Assembly: GCF_030733385.1 (NCBI RefSeq) | Contig: NZ_JASHJC010000005.1 | Span: 1-64,000, forward strand | Length of the DNA: 64,000 bases | Reading direction: 5' to 3' | From: Roseovarius sp. MMSF_3359 | GTDB lineage: Bacteria > Pseudomonadota > Alphaproteobacteria > Rhodobacterales > Rhodobacteraceae | Part shown: piece after piece, positions 16,534 to 24,775 of the stretch | Numbering within the stretch: position 1 is the stretch's first letter | How the letters are laid out: every line of letters begins with the position of its first letter | Program-made: the position numbers and the translations under genes | Notes under the pieces: generated by a model | The model's database searches: none | What the model saw: only the letters and a program-made list of their open reading frames with translations | What the model was told of the DNA's origin: nothing

Positions 16534-16692
16534 TCATTTATTGAGGGTCGAACGATCCTGGCTCACCGGCTCCGTTGTGGGTTTCGGAAAGTCCAAGGTC
16601 GGGGTCAGGCTCCCCATATCAAAGCCTTGTGCAACGACCGGCGCAGCGGTCAGGGAGAGGGCAAGTGCAAAAGCGATAAGTGGGGTTTTCAT
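16534..16692 (-). CDS. Small secreted protein
   Basis: A 52-codon gene missed by length cut-offs. ATG at 16692, AAGGAA ribosome site at 16698-16703, TGA at 16534-16536. The product starts MKTPLIAFALALSLTAAPVV and continues AQGFDMGS: a textbook signal peptide with cleavage after VVA-Q or near it, leaving about 30 residues rich in Pro and Thr. No family is recognised. It is the first gene behind the triple operator and precedes the tetR gene, so it is probably its main regulated partner. The clean start, signal peptide and context make it likely real. Confidence 0.6.
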   Translation of the reverse strand: MKTPLIAFALALSLTAAPVVAQGFDMGSLTPTLDFPKPTTEPVSQDRSTLNK

Positions 16693-16705
16693 GTCATTTC
16701 CTTTC

Positions 16706-16781
16706 TGAACTAATCAGTTCACATCAAAATAAATAAACCGTTTAGTTCAGTTTACAAGAGAAAATTGAACTGAATAGTTCA
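16706..16781. promoter_or_regulatory. Three inverted-repeat operators for the TetR module
   Basis: Two sites are the perfect palindrome TGAACT-N4-AGTTCA, at 16706-16721 (centre AATC) and 16766-16781 (centre GAAT). Between them TAAAC (16734-16738) and GTTTA (16750-16754) form a third inverted repeat that includes a TAGTTCA half-site. All lie 14-89 bases upstream of the small secreted-protein gene and overlap its probable promoter: minus-strand TTGTAA near 16753-16758 and TATTTA near 16731-16736. Confidence 0.7.
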
Positions 16782-16787
16782 CTTTTA

Positions 16788-16800
16788 TGACGTAACGTCA
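16788..16800. promoter_or_regulatory. Perfect palindrome TGACG-TAA-CGTCA
   Basis: A 13-base inverted repeat immediately beside the outer TetR-type operator. It could bind a second regulator of the small secreted-protein/tetR transcript. The remaining bases 16801-16979 hold nothing I can identify. Confidence 0.3.
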
Positions 16801-16979
16801 CAAAATCGCGGTTTATCGTTATTTTGCAGATGCTTAAGATGAGCGGAATATGGCCTACCTTCACCCGCGCGAAGAAAAGAGCGCAACGTCAAAACCCGCG
16901 CCCGCCCGAGGAAGACGCGCCTTGCGCGGCTGACGAGATTACCAGCGCGCCGCAAGGCGCTCATTTTGGTTGAAGGGCG

Positions 16980-18380
16980 CTACATCGCCTGGCTGGGCAG
17001 CCAAAGAACAATCGCCGGAAAGGCCACCAAGAGCGCAATGGTGATCGCATCCGCAATGAAAAACGGCGTCACGCCCTTAAAGACGTCCTGCACCGTCAGA
17101 TCATCCCGCACCCCGGCCACCACGAAGCAATTCAACCCGATAGGCGGCGTGATGAGGCAAAACTCGGCCATCTTCACCACTAATATACCGAACCATATGG
17201 CGCACATCGTGCCGTTCATCCCAAACGCGCTCTCGGCTGCCGTAACGCTCTCGCCCCCGTTCAGTGCCATCACCGCCGGATAGACCACGGGCAGCGTCAG
17301 GAGCAGCATGCCGATCGCATCCATGAACATCCCAAGCACCGCATAGGCCAGCAGAATGCACACCAGGATCATCAACGGCGCCATATCCAGCGACGTGATC
17401 CAATCGGCAAACGCTCCGGGCAGGTCTGCGAATCCGAGGAAGCGCACATAGATGAGAACGCCCCAGATGATCGTGAAGATCATCACCGTCAGCTTTGCCG
17501 TCTCGATCAGCGCCTCTTTCAATTGCGCCCATCTAAGGCCCCGCGCCAGTGCCATCAGGAAGACGATGAATGCGCCGACTGCCCCGCCTTCTGTCGGTGT
17601 GCCCCAGGCATCCCCGAAGGGGTTGTAGACAAAGAAGATGATGATAACGACCACCGCCACAATGGGCAGCGCGGGCAGAAGCGCCGTAAACCGCTCGCCC
17701 CAGGTGAAGCCGCCCACCGGCGGCCCGACATTCTTGAACACAAGCGCGATTGTGATGATCAGGATCGCGTAGACCACGGCGGAAAAGGCCCCGGGAATAA
17801 AACCCGCGAGCAGGAGCGATCCCACATCCTGCTCCACGATGATCGCGTAGATCACAAGGATCGCCGAAGGTGGAATGAGCGAGGCCAATGTCCCCCCCGC
17901 CGCCACGACGCCCGCCGCGAATTGCTTGTCATAGCCAATCTTGAGCATCTCGGGGATGGCGATGCGGGCAAAGACCGCCGCCGTGGCCACGGACGCGCCG
18001 GAGACTGCCGCAAACCCGGCCGTCGCGAATACCGTCGAGACCGCGAGACCGCCCGGCACCCAGGCGATCCAGCGTTTCGCCGCCTCGAAGAGCGCCGTGG
18101 TGAGCCGGGCGTAATAAGCGAGATAACCGATGAGAATAAAGGTGGGGATCAGGCTCAGCGCATGGGCCGAGACCTTGGAATGCGGCACCTGCCCGGCCAC
18201 TTTGACGCTGATCTCGACCGCCTTGCCGAAGCGCGCGGGATCATAATCGAACCCGTTCCAGCGCAGCCAGACAAGGCCAACGAAGCCTGCCAGACCGGCA
18301 GCAAAAGCCACCCGCATGCCCAGCACGACCATGACGAGCATGCCGCCCGTGACCCAGAGGCCGATTTCGATGGATCCCAT
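16980..18380 (-). CDS. TRAP transporter large permease (DctM family)
   Basis: A 466-residue inner-membrane subunit with about twelve to thirteen membrane segments, the ion-coupled channel part of a tripartite ATP-independent periplasmic transporter. Typical segments are AAVSGASVATAAVFARIAIPEM, GGTLASLIPPSAILVIYA, MFMDAIGMLLLTLPVVYP and EFCLITPPIGLNCFVVAGV. It overlaps the small permease gene by ATGA at 18377-18380, so the two are translationally coupled. The substrate cannot be assigned; the family carries mono- and dicarboxylates, ectoine, sulfonates and others. Confidence 0.93.
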   Translation of the reverse strand: MGSIEIGLWVTGGMLVMVVLGMRVAFAAGLAGFVGLVWLRWNGFDYDPARFGKAVEISVKVAGQVPHSKVSAHALSLIPTFILIGYLAYYARLTTALFEAAKRWIAWVPGGLAVSTVFATAGFAAVSGASVATAAVFARIAIPEMLKIGYDKQFAAGVVAAGGTLASLIPPSAILVIYAIIVEQDVGSLLLAGFIPGAFSAVVYAILIITIALVFKNVGPPVGGFTWGERFTALLPALPIVAVVVIIIFFVYNPFGDAWGTPTEGGAVGAFIVFLMALARGLRWAQLKEALIETAKLTVMIFTIIWGVLIYVRFLGFADLPGAFADWITSLDMAPLMILVCILLAYAVLGMFMDAIGMLLLTLPVVYPAVMALNGGESVTAAESAFGMNGTMCAIWFGILVVKMAEFCLITPPIGLNCFVVAGVRDDLTVQDVFKGVTPFFIADAITIALLVAFPAIVLWLPSQAM

Positions 18381-19009
18381 CAATCCGCCCCTTCAAGCTG
18401 CTTGGCTTCCGCCTCGGCCTGTTCAGCCACCGATTGGTAGAGCGGCACCGCCACGGGCCGCTCCAGGCCTAGTACCAGCGCGCGCCCGTAAGCCCAGACC
18501 TGTATCACCAATCGCAGGCTCAACACCGAAAATGCGACCGGCACCAGGAGTTTCGTGGGCCAGATCGGCAAGCCGATATCAATCGAACTGTCCCGGCTCC
18601 AGAGCGGTTTCGTCATGTCAAAGCTGCGGTCGAAATGCGCCCAACTACCCCAGACAAGCGCGATCATCAGCACAAGCATCAACGAAACGGTCATCAGTTC
18701 CAGCGCCCAAAGCGCCCGCCCACGCAAGGCGCCGATGAGGATGTCCATGCGGATATGCCCGCCTTCGCGCTGCACATAGGCGACGCCCATGATCGCGATC
18801 AGCGGCATCAGCGCCTCGATCCAATCCACGTATCCCGGCAGAGGGCTTTCAAAGAACTCCCGGCCACTGACGGAATAGGCTGCAAGAAACATCAGTGAAA
18901 ACGCCGCGATGCCGCTCAGGAGCGCAAAGAATCGCTCGAGCTTGAGCAAGCCGCGGTCCAGACGGCTGAGCCAGCCATCATCCTGTAAAACGGTTGAGTT
19001 ACCTGCCAT
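18377..19009 (-). CDS. TRAP transporter small permease (DctQ family)
   Basis: A small permease of about 210 residues with four membrane segments (about 30-50, 65-85, 100-120 and 150-170), including the family marker EALMPLIAIMGVAYVQREGGHIRMD. It bridges the binding protein and the large subunit. It ends with a charged Ala/Glu-rich tail. The coding frame closes with TGA overlapping the dctM-type ATG; the shared bases are 18377-18382. A hairpin lies between it and the upstream binding-protein gene. Confidence 0.92.
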
Positions 19010-19030
19010 GTGTTCGCGCCGGATTTTACT

Positions 19031-19056
19031 GGGGCCGCCCCTTCAGGCGCGGCCCC
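19031..19056 (-). promoter_or_regulatory. Hairpin between TRAP binding-protein and permease genes
   Basis: GGGGCCGC (19031-19038) pairs with GCGGCCCC (19049-19056) over ten bases. It sits in the 55-base gap between the binding-protein stop and the small-permease start. Such a structure would stabilise or partly terminate the message so that the periplasmic receptor outnumbers the permease. Confidence 0.55.
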
Positions 19057-19064
19057 ATGATCCC

Positions 19065-20087
19065 TCAGCTATCGCCGCGGGCTTCCTTGAGCGTCTTCAT
19101 CACCAGATCATAAAGCTCCTGACCCGGCAGGCCCTGCGCTTCCATATCGGCAATCCACGCAGCCCGGATCGGATCCGCCGCCTTTTCGCGGAAGGCCGCA
19201 AGCTCATCTTCGCTGATCTCGACCTTGGTCACGCCCTTTTCTTCGAGGATGCCGTCCCACTTGGTCAGCAACTCGCCATAGTTGGCCAGGTAATGGTCAA
19301 TCGCCTCCGGGATGGAACTGTCGAGCGCCTCACGCTCCGCGTCCGAGAGCGATTCGTAGGCGTCGATATTCACCACCACCGGGCAGTTCACCGTGCCGGG
19401 GTTGAGGTTTGCGGTCCACCAGGCGGCCTGATTGATGGTACCGAAGCTCAGATGCGCGTGCTGCGCGAAGGCCACGGTGTCGACGGTACCCGATTCCATC
19501 GCCTGATAGGCTTCGGTCGCGGTCACCGATGTGGGTACGGCGCCCACAGCCTCGAACGCCTTGCCAAGCCCGCCGGTAGCACGCACCCGCATGCCTTCGA
19601 AATCAGCGAGTTTTTCACGCGGCTCGCCGGTGCCGACGATGTTGTATTGCGGCATGGGCGAGGTCATCAGGAGCTTGGCATTCCACTGCGCCAATTCGTC
19701 CTGTACCGCCGGGTGATCGTAGACCGCGTGGCTCACCGCAACCTCTTCCTCAAGGTTGCTCACCCCCAGGAACGGCAGTTCCAGCACGGTGATCGTCCTG
19801 TTCTTGTCGCGGTGATAACCCGCGCAGAACTGCGCCATCTCGAATGCACCGATGGAAATACCGTCGAGGTTTTCCTTGTTCTTCGAAAGGCCGCCATAGC
19901 TGATGTTCAACGTGAACTCGCCCCCGGTCTTTTCGCTCACCAACTCGGCCAACTTCTCGACATGCTCGGTGAAGGCCCGGCGCTTGCCCCAGAGCGAGAC
20001 GTTCCATTCCGTGGCCAGCGCCTCGGACGCGAAGGCGAATGTCATTGTCGCGGCCGTTACGCCACCCAGAAACTTGTGCATCTTCAT
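19065..20087 (-). CDS. TRAP transporter substrate-binding protein (DctP family)
   Basis: A 340-residue periplasmic receptor with a signal peptide (hydrophobic 9-20, cleavage after ALA near residue 25). DctP-fold markers are the ligand-contacting MRVRATGG arginine region (about 165-172) and AYQAMESGTVDTV (about 188-200). It is the first gene of the TRAP set; the permeases follow after a hairpin. The mature protein begins with an EWNVSLWGK strand. It shares a 138-base divergent gap with mbfA, so its promoter lies close to the iron box. The ligand is unknown. Confidence 0.92.
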   Translation of the reverse strand: MKMHKFLGGVTAATMTFAFASEALATEWNVSLWGKRRAFTEHVEKLAELVSEKTGGEFTLNISYGGLSKNKENLDGISIGAFEMAQFCAGYHRDKNRTITVLELPFLGVSNLEEEVAVSHAVYDHPAVQDELAQWNAKLLMTSPMPQYNIVGTGEPREKLADFEGMRVRATGGLGKAFEAVGAVPTSVTATEAYQAMESGTVDTVAFAQHAHLSFGTINQAAWWTANLNPGTVNCPVVVNIDAYESLSDAEREALDSSIPEAIDHYLANYGELLTKWDGILEEKGVTKVEISEDELAAFREKAADPIRAAWIADMEAQGLPGQELYDLVMKTLKEARGDS

Positions 20088-20195
20088 TCCTCCCTAGAAT
20101 CACATGCTTATTTCATGACGGGAGTTTAGCGATTCATTTTCGATTGGCTACCGGGTGGCAAGAAAGCTCTTGATCCCGAAGGTTGCTTTGTTAGT

Positions 20196-20210
20196 TTAGA
20201 ATCATTCTAA
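20196..20210. promoter_or_regulatory. Irr-type iron control element (ICE box)
   Basis: TTAGAA-TCA-TTCTAA is a perfect 6-3-6 inverted repeat 16 bases before the mbfA start. It matches the ICE motif bound by the haem-responsive regulator Irr in alphaproteobacteria, which represses mbfA under iron limitation in Bradyrhizobium and Agrobacterium. The position next to the start codon fits repression. Confidence 0.8.
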
Positions 20211-20225
20211 TAAAGGATACCCCCA

Positions 20226-21203
20226 ATGATCCCCGGTGTTACCTCCCGCCGCCGTTTCAGCGACCTCTCGGAACAGGAAATCCTGGCGCTTGCGATCTCC
20301 TCCGAGGAGGATGACGCGCGTATCTACCGCAGTTACGCCGAAATTTTGCGCGCGGACTTTCCCGACAGTGCGCGGGTGTTCGACGGCATGGCAGCCGAAG
20401 AAGATGGCCACAGGCAGCGCCTGATCGACCTGCACTGCGCCCGGTTTGGCGAGGTGATCCCCCTGATCCGCCGCGAACACGTCGCCGGGTTCTATGCGCG
20501 CCGGCCCGTCTGGCTGATTGAAAACCTCGGGATCGAGCGTATCCGTGAGGAGGCCGCCGCGATGGAGCGGGACGCCGAGGCGTTTTACCTCAAGGCCGCT
20601 GCACGCACGAGGGACGCCGCCACACGCAAGTTACTCGGCGATCTGGCCGCCGCCGAGGCCGGGCATGAGACCCGCGCGGGCGAGCTGGTGGCGGAGCACC
20701 TTGATGACGATGCCCGCGCGTCCGAGGACAAGACCGCCAAGCGGCAATTCCTTCTGACCTGGGTGCAGCCGGGGCTTGCCGGCCTGATGGACGGCTCGGT
20801 TTCGACCCTCGCCCCCATCTTTGCAACCGCCTTTGCGACGCAAGACACCTGGACCACCTTCCTCGTCGGATTGGCGGCCTCGGTGGGGGCGGGCATCTCG
20901 ATGGGTTTCACCGAAGCGGCCAGCGACGATGGCGAGCTTTCGGGCCGCGGCAGCCCGGTGAAACGCGGGATCGCCTCGGGCGTGATGACGACCGTGGGCG
21001 GTTTGGGCCATGCGCTCCCCTACCTGATCCCGGATTTCTGGACCGCCACGATCATCGCCGTGATCGTGGTCTTCGTGGAGCTTTGGGCCATCGCCTGGAT
21101 TCAGAACCGCTACATGGAAACGCCCTTTTTCCGCGCGACCTTGCAGGTTGTGTTCGGCGGCGCACTGGTCCTGGCCGCCGGGATCGTGATCGGATCGGGC
21201 TGA
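20226..21203 (+). CDS. mbfA: Membrane-bound ferritin-like iron exporter MbfA
   Basis: A 325-residue two-domain protein. Residues 1-150 form a ferritin-like (rubrerythrin/Er) domain with di-iron ligands in EE (27-28), EEDGH (58-62), an ERDAEAFY helix and EAGHE. Residues about 170-325 are a VIT1/CCC1-type membrane domain with about five segments and the GISMGFTEAASDDGE loop. The family exports iron and protects against iron and peroxide stress. The upstream ICE box supports this assignment independently. AAGGA precedes the ATG. Confidence 0.92.
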   Translation: MIPGVTSRRRFSDLSEQEILALAISSEEDDARIYRSYAEILRADFPDSARVFDGMAAEEDGHRQRLIDLHCARFGEVIPLIRREHVAGFYARRPVWLIENLGIERIREEAAAMERDAEAFYLKAAARTRDAATRKLLGDLAAAEAGHETRAGELVAEHLDDDARASEDKTAKRQFLLTWVQPGLAGLMDGSVSTLAPIFATAFATQDTWTTFLVGLAASVGAGISMGFTEAASDDGELSGRGSPVKRGIASGVMTTVGGLGHALPYLIPDFWTATIIAVIVVFVELWAIAWIQNRYMETPFFRATLQVVFGGALVLAAGIVIGSG

Positions 21204-21336
21204 GCCATAGCGCAGCCCCCGGGGGTCTAACCGGCCGGGCGCACCGGCACGACGATGGCCGAACCTCGGGCACGGGCCTTTACAAATGGTGGTCACTGGC
21301 CTCATCTGACCTGATCTTGTTTCAGACCCGGCCATC

Positions 21337-22296
21337 ATGACCCAATCAGCGACCGCCCGTTCGAACCTTACCGGCGCGCTCTGCGCGTTTGCGGCGGCGC
21401 TGTGCTTTTCGCTCAACGATGTCGGCATCAAGTTTCTGAGCGACCAATACGCGCTGCATCAGATCATCCTGATCCGCTCTTCCCTGGGCCTGCTGGTATT
21501 TCTTGCCATCATCATGCCGCTATCGGGCGGGTGGGGGATCATCCGCACCCGCCGGATCGGGTGGCACCTGCTGCGCGGCCTCTGCGTGGTGCTGGCCAAT
21601 TCCTTCCTGTTCCTCGGGCTGGCCGCGATGGAGATTGCCGATGCGATCGCGATCTTCTTCGTCTCGCCCCTGCTAATCGCGCTCATGTCGATCGTGTTCC
21701 TCGGCGAAGTGGTGGGGCCACGACGCTGGGCGGCGATTGCCGTTGGATTTGCCGGGGTCATGGTGATCGTGCAACCCGGCACCTCGGCGTTCCAGATCGC
21801 ATCGCTCTTTCCGATTGCCGCGGCTTTCCTTTATGGCGTGATGCATATCGTGGCGCGGCAGATCGGCGGCACCGAAAGCGCCGCCACCATGACGTTCTAT
21901 ATCCTGCTGACCTTCATCACGGTCAGCGCCGCCATCGGCCTCTCGGTCGGCGACGGACGGTTCGCAGCAGAGGCGCACCCGGCGCTTGTCTTCCTGCTGC
22001 GGCCCTGGGTGCCGGTGGAGATGGCGGACATGCCGATCCTCGCCATGCTGGGAGTGAGCGGCGTCATGGGCGGCTTCCTCATCAGCCAGGCATACCGCCT
22101 TTCCGAAGCGGCCTTTGCGGCGCCGTTCGAATATGTGTCGATGCCGATGGCAATCTTCTGGGGGATCACGGTTTTTGGCACATTCCCCGACCGGACCGCA
22201 TGGATCGGGATTGCGCTGATCATGGGATCAGGGTTGTATCTGGTCTGGCGGGAGACAGTCAAAGGACGACCACACAGGATGGAGCGACGGGCATGA
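21337..22296 (+). CDS. DMT/EamA-family transporter
   Basis: A 319-residue carrier with ten predicted membrane segments in two EamA repeats (about 10-140 and 150-290). Motifs include FFVSPLLIALMSIVFLGEVVGPRRW in the first repeat and APFEYVSMPMAIFWGITVFGTFPDR in the second. Such proteins export metabolites such as amino acids or purines; the substrate is unknown. It heads a four-gene operon whose genes overlap by ATGA: the HAD hydrolase starts inside its stop codon. Confidence 0.85.
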   Translation: MTQSATARSNLTGALCAFAAALCFSLNDVGIKFLSDQYALHQIILIRSSLGLLVFLAIIMPLSGGWGIIRTRRIGWHLLRGLCVVLANSFLFLGLAAMEIADAIAIFFVSPLLIALMSIVFLGEVVGPRRWAAIAVGFAGVMVIVQPGTSAFQIASLFPIAAAFLYGVMHIVARQIGGTESAATMTFYILLTFITVSAAIGLSVGDGRFAAEAHPALVFLLRPWVPVEMADMPILAMLGVSGVMGGFLISQAYRLSEAAFAAPFEYVSMPMAIFWGITVFGTFPDRTAWIGIALIMGSGLYLVWRETVKGRPHRMERRA

Positions 22297-22916
22297 CAGA
22301 GGTTCAGGCCGTGATTTTCGACATCGGCAATGTTCTGATCGAATGGCAGCCGGAACGCCACTACGACCGCCTCATCGGGGGGGAGCGGCGCCGGGCGTTC
22401 TTCGATGAATTCGACTTCCACGGGCTGATGAACCGGATCGACGAAGGCGCGCCATTTGCGCCGACGATCGACGACGCGGCGCGGGAGGCACCGACATGGG
22501 CCACCGAACTTCTGATCCTGCGCGACAATTGGACCGATCTGGCGCAACCGGCCATTCCCCATTCGGTGCGCCTCTTGCGGGCGCTCAAAGAGCGGGGTGT
22601 GCCGGTCTTTGTCCTGAGCAATTTCGGCGCCGAAAACTTCCCGGTCAGCCAGGCGCAATTCCCCTTCCTGACGGAGTTCGACCGGTTCTATATCTCCGGC
22701 AGGATGAAGATGCGCAAACCCGATCCGGCAATCTATGCCGCGGTCGAAGCCGATTGCGGGCTGCCGGCGCAAAGCCTTCTCTTTGCCGATGACCGTGCGG
22801 AAAACATCGACGCCGCGCGCGCCCGTGGATGGCAAACCCACCTCTTCACCACCCCCGAAAGCTGGGCCGATTGCCTGGTTGCCGCGGGGCTCATCAGCAG
22901 GGAAGACGCCGCATGA
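22293..22916 (+). CDS. HAD-superfamily hydrolase
   Basis: A 207-residue phosphatase-like HAD protein. Motif I is FDIGNVL with nucleophile Asp10; the usual second Asp is Gly-Asn as in YihX-type sugar phosphatases. Motif II is VLSNFG (about 107-112), motif III is the lysine of KMRKPDPAIY and motif IV is FADDRAEN. A helical cap lies between residues 15 and 90. Likely role: dephosphorylation of a small metabolite. The frame is open far upstream inside the EamA gene, but the ATG at 22293 overlaps that gene's TGA (ATGA). A further ATGA joins it to the next gene. Confidence 0.85.
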   Translation: MTEVQAVIFDIGNVLIEWQPERHYDRLIGGERRRAFFDEFDFHGLMNRIDEGAPFAPTIDDAAREAPTWATELLILRDNWTDLAQPAIPHSVRLLRALKERGVPVFVLSNFGAENFPVSQAQFPFLTEFDRFYISGRMKMRKPDPAIYAAVEADCGLPAQSLLFADDRAENIDAARARGWQTHLFTTPESWADCLVAAGLISREDAA

Positions 22917-23830
22917 GCATCACGATCATCCCTTTCGACGGCGGCGAGGCAAATCTGGATTGGCTTTCCCTATGCGACGCTTTCGAGCGGGGCCACGCGA
23001 TGCCAAAGGCAGAGATCGCCGATACGTTCCTCTATCGCGGCAATGACACGCTCCTGAACCGGTCGGCCTGGATCGACGGGCTGGGCCTGGCGGTGAAGTG
23101 CGCCACGGTTTTCCCCGGCAACCCCGTGGCGGGCAAACCGATGATCCACGGATCGGTATGCCTTTATGCCGATGCGGATGGCGCGCTTGAGGCGATGATT
23201 GATTTCCATCTCGTGACAAAGTGGAAGACCGCAGGTGACAGCCTCTTTGCCGCGCGCCGCCTGGCCCGGCCGGATAGCCAAAACATCCTGATCGTGGGTG
23301 CGGGCACCGTCGGGCGCACCCTTTGGCAGGCCTATCGCACGGCCTTCCCGGATGCGCGCTTTACCATCTGGAACCGGACCCCCGCAAAGGCCGAAGAGAT
23401 GGCGGCGGAATGTCCCGGCATGTCCGTGGCGGGCGATCTGCAAAGCGCGGTGCAGGCTGCCGATATCGTCACCTCCGCCACCATGTCCACGGATCCGCTG
23501 ATCCAGGGCGATTGGTTGCGCCCCGGTCAGCATATCGACCTGATTGGCGCCTACCGCCCGGACATGCGCGAGGTGGACGATACTGCCCTGACCCGTGCCC
23601 GGATCTTTGCCGACAGTTTCGACACCACCATCGACCATATCGGCGAATTCAAGATACCGGTCGCAAGCGGGGCCATCACGCGCGGTGACATCCTGGCGGA
23701 TTTCTACACGCCCGAGGCATTCAAACGCCGTTCGGATGACGAGATCACGCTTTTCAAGAATGGCGGCGGTGCGCATCTCGACCTGATGACCAGCCGCTAC
23801 ATCCTCGACGCCTGGAACGCGGGCGCATGA
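22913..23830 (+). CDS. Ornithine cyclodeaminase/mu-crystallin family protein
   Basis: A 305-residue NAD(P)-binding protein with a central Rossmann domain (NILIVGAGTVG near residue 125) and split flanking dimerisation/substrate regions. Characteristic are VKCATVFPGNP (about 62-72), NRTPAKAEEMA and the VTSATMSTDP segment. Family members are ornithine cyclodeaminase, alanine dehydrogenase and delta-1-pyrroline or ketimine reductases; the actual activity is not decided. Starts by ATGA overlap with the HAD gene and ends by ATGA overlap with the hydrolase gene. Confidence 0.83.
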   Translation: MSITIIPFDGGEANLDWLSLCDAFERGHAMPKAEIADTFLYRGNDTLLNRSAWIDGLGLAVKCATVFPGNPVAGKPMIHGSVCLYADADGALEAMIDFHLVTKWKTAGDSLFAARRLARPDSQNILIVGAGTVGRTLWQAYRTAFPDARFTIWNRTPAKAEEMAAECPGMSVAGDLQSAVQAADIVTSATMSTDPLIQGDWLRPGQHIDLIGAYRPDMREVDDTALTRARIFADSFDTTIDHIGEFKIPVASGAITRGDILADFYTPEAFKRRSDDEITLFKNGGGAHLDLMTSRYILDAWNAGA

Positions 23831-24750
23831 GCTGGGTGTGGCTTGTCCTTCTGGCCGCGATCATTGCGGCCCCCTATGTGGCCGACCGTCGACGCAAACC
23901 GATGGGCAAGGCCGAGCGGCAAGAGGCCCCCGGCGCTTTCGTCACCTTGTCGCGCGGGGTGACACATTACCAATGGCATGGCCCCGAGGGCGGCCCCGTC
24001 GCCGTTTGTGTACATGGATTGACCACGCCATCCTTTGTCTGGGGGCCGATTGTCGAGGGCCTTACCGCCATGGGCTACCGCGTACTGACCTATGACCTCT
24101 ATGGGCGGGGTTATTCAGACCGGCCACGTGGCGAGCAGGACGCGGCTTTTTTTGTCACGCAACTCGAAGAGCTATTGGACAACCAGCAGGTAAGCGGCAA
24201 GTTCACCCTGCTGGGGTATTCCATGGGCGGTGCGATCTCAACCGCCTTTGCCGCGAAATCGCCGGAGCGGTTGCGGCAGGTCGTGCTTTTGGCACCGGCG
24301 GGGATGGGCCATGACCTTGGTCCAATTGCCCGGTTGGTGACCAACCACAAATACCTGGGCAGCTGGCTGATGATGGCGTTTTATGGACGGTCCTATGGCC
24401 AGGCGCTCGAAGCAGAACGGGATCTGCCCACGGCCATCCCGAACATTGTCGATCTGCAAAAGGCGGAACTCGGGTATCGCGGCTTTCGCGGCGCCGTCCT
24501 CGCCTCCCTGCGTGGTATTCTCGACACCGAACAGGAGCACGAACACCGGCAGATCAGCGAGACCAGCCTGCCGGTCATGGCGATCTGGGGCCGCGATGAT
24601 GACGTGATCCCGATCGCAGGCAAGGCCACGCTCTCGGAGTGGAACCCACGCGCAGCCCACGGCGTGGTTGAAAACGCGGGCCATGCGCTGGCCTATACCC
24701 ATAGCGACGAGGTTGTGGCCCTGCTGCACGACGTGATGGAAACGCCCTGA
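23827..24750 (+). CDS. Alpha/beta hydrolase
   Basis: A 307-residue serine hydrolase. An N-terminal hydrophobic segment (residues 3-19) is probably a membrane anchor or uncleaved signal. The nucleophile elbow GYSMGG places Ser132, the HG of VCVHGLT (about 61-67) is the oxyanion region, the acid is in WGRDDDVIP (about 257-265) and the His in NAGHALAYTH. Substrate unknown (ester, lactone or lipid). Last gene of the coupled set starting at 21337; the LysE gene follows 25 bases later with its own ribosome site. Confidence 0.86.
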   Translation: MSWVWLVLLAAIIAAPYVADRRRKPMGKAERQEAPGAFVTLSRGVTHYQWHGPEGGPVAVCVHGLTTPSFVWGPIVEGLTAMGYRVLTYDLYGRGYSDRPRGEQDAAFFVTQLEELLDNQQVSGKFTLLGYSMGGAISTAFAAKSPERLRQVVLLAPAGMGHDLGPIARLVTNHKYLGSWLMMAFYGRSYGQALEAERDLPTAIPNIVDLQKAELGYRGFRGAVLASLRGILDTEQEHEHRQISETSLPVMAIWGRDDDVIPIAGKATLSEWNPRAAHGVVENAGHALAYTHSDEVVALLHDVMETP

Positions 24751-24775
24751 AACCCATCCAAGAGGGGAGAAGTAA

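Noticed and set aside
17523..18440. 305-codon plus-strand frame opposite the TRAP permease genes
   Set aside because: Arg/His/Asp-rich shadow of the dctM-type gene; no domain, and the opposite strand encodes a complete family protein.
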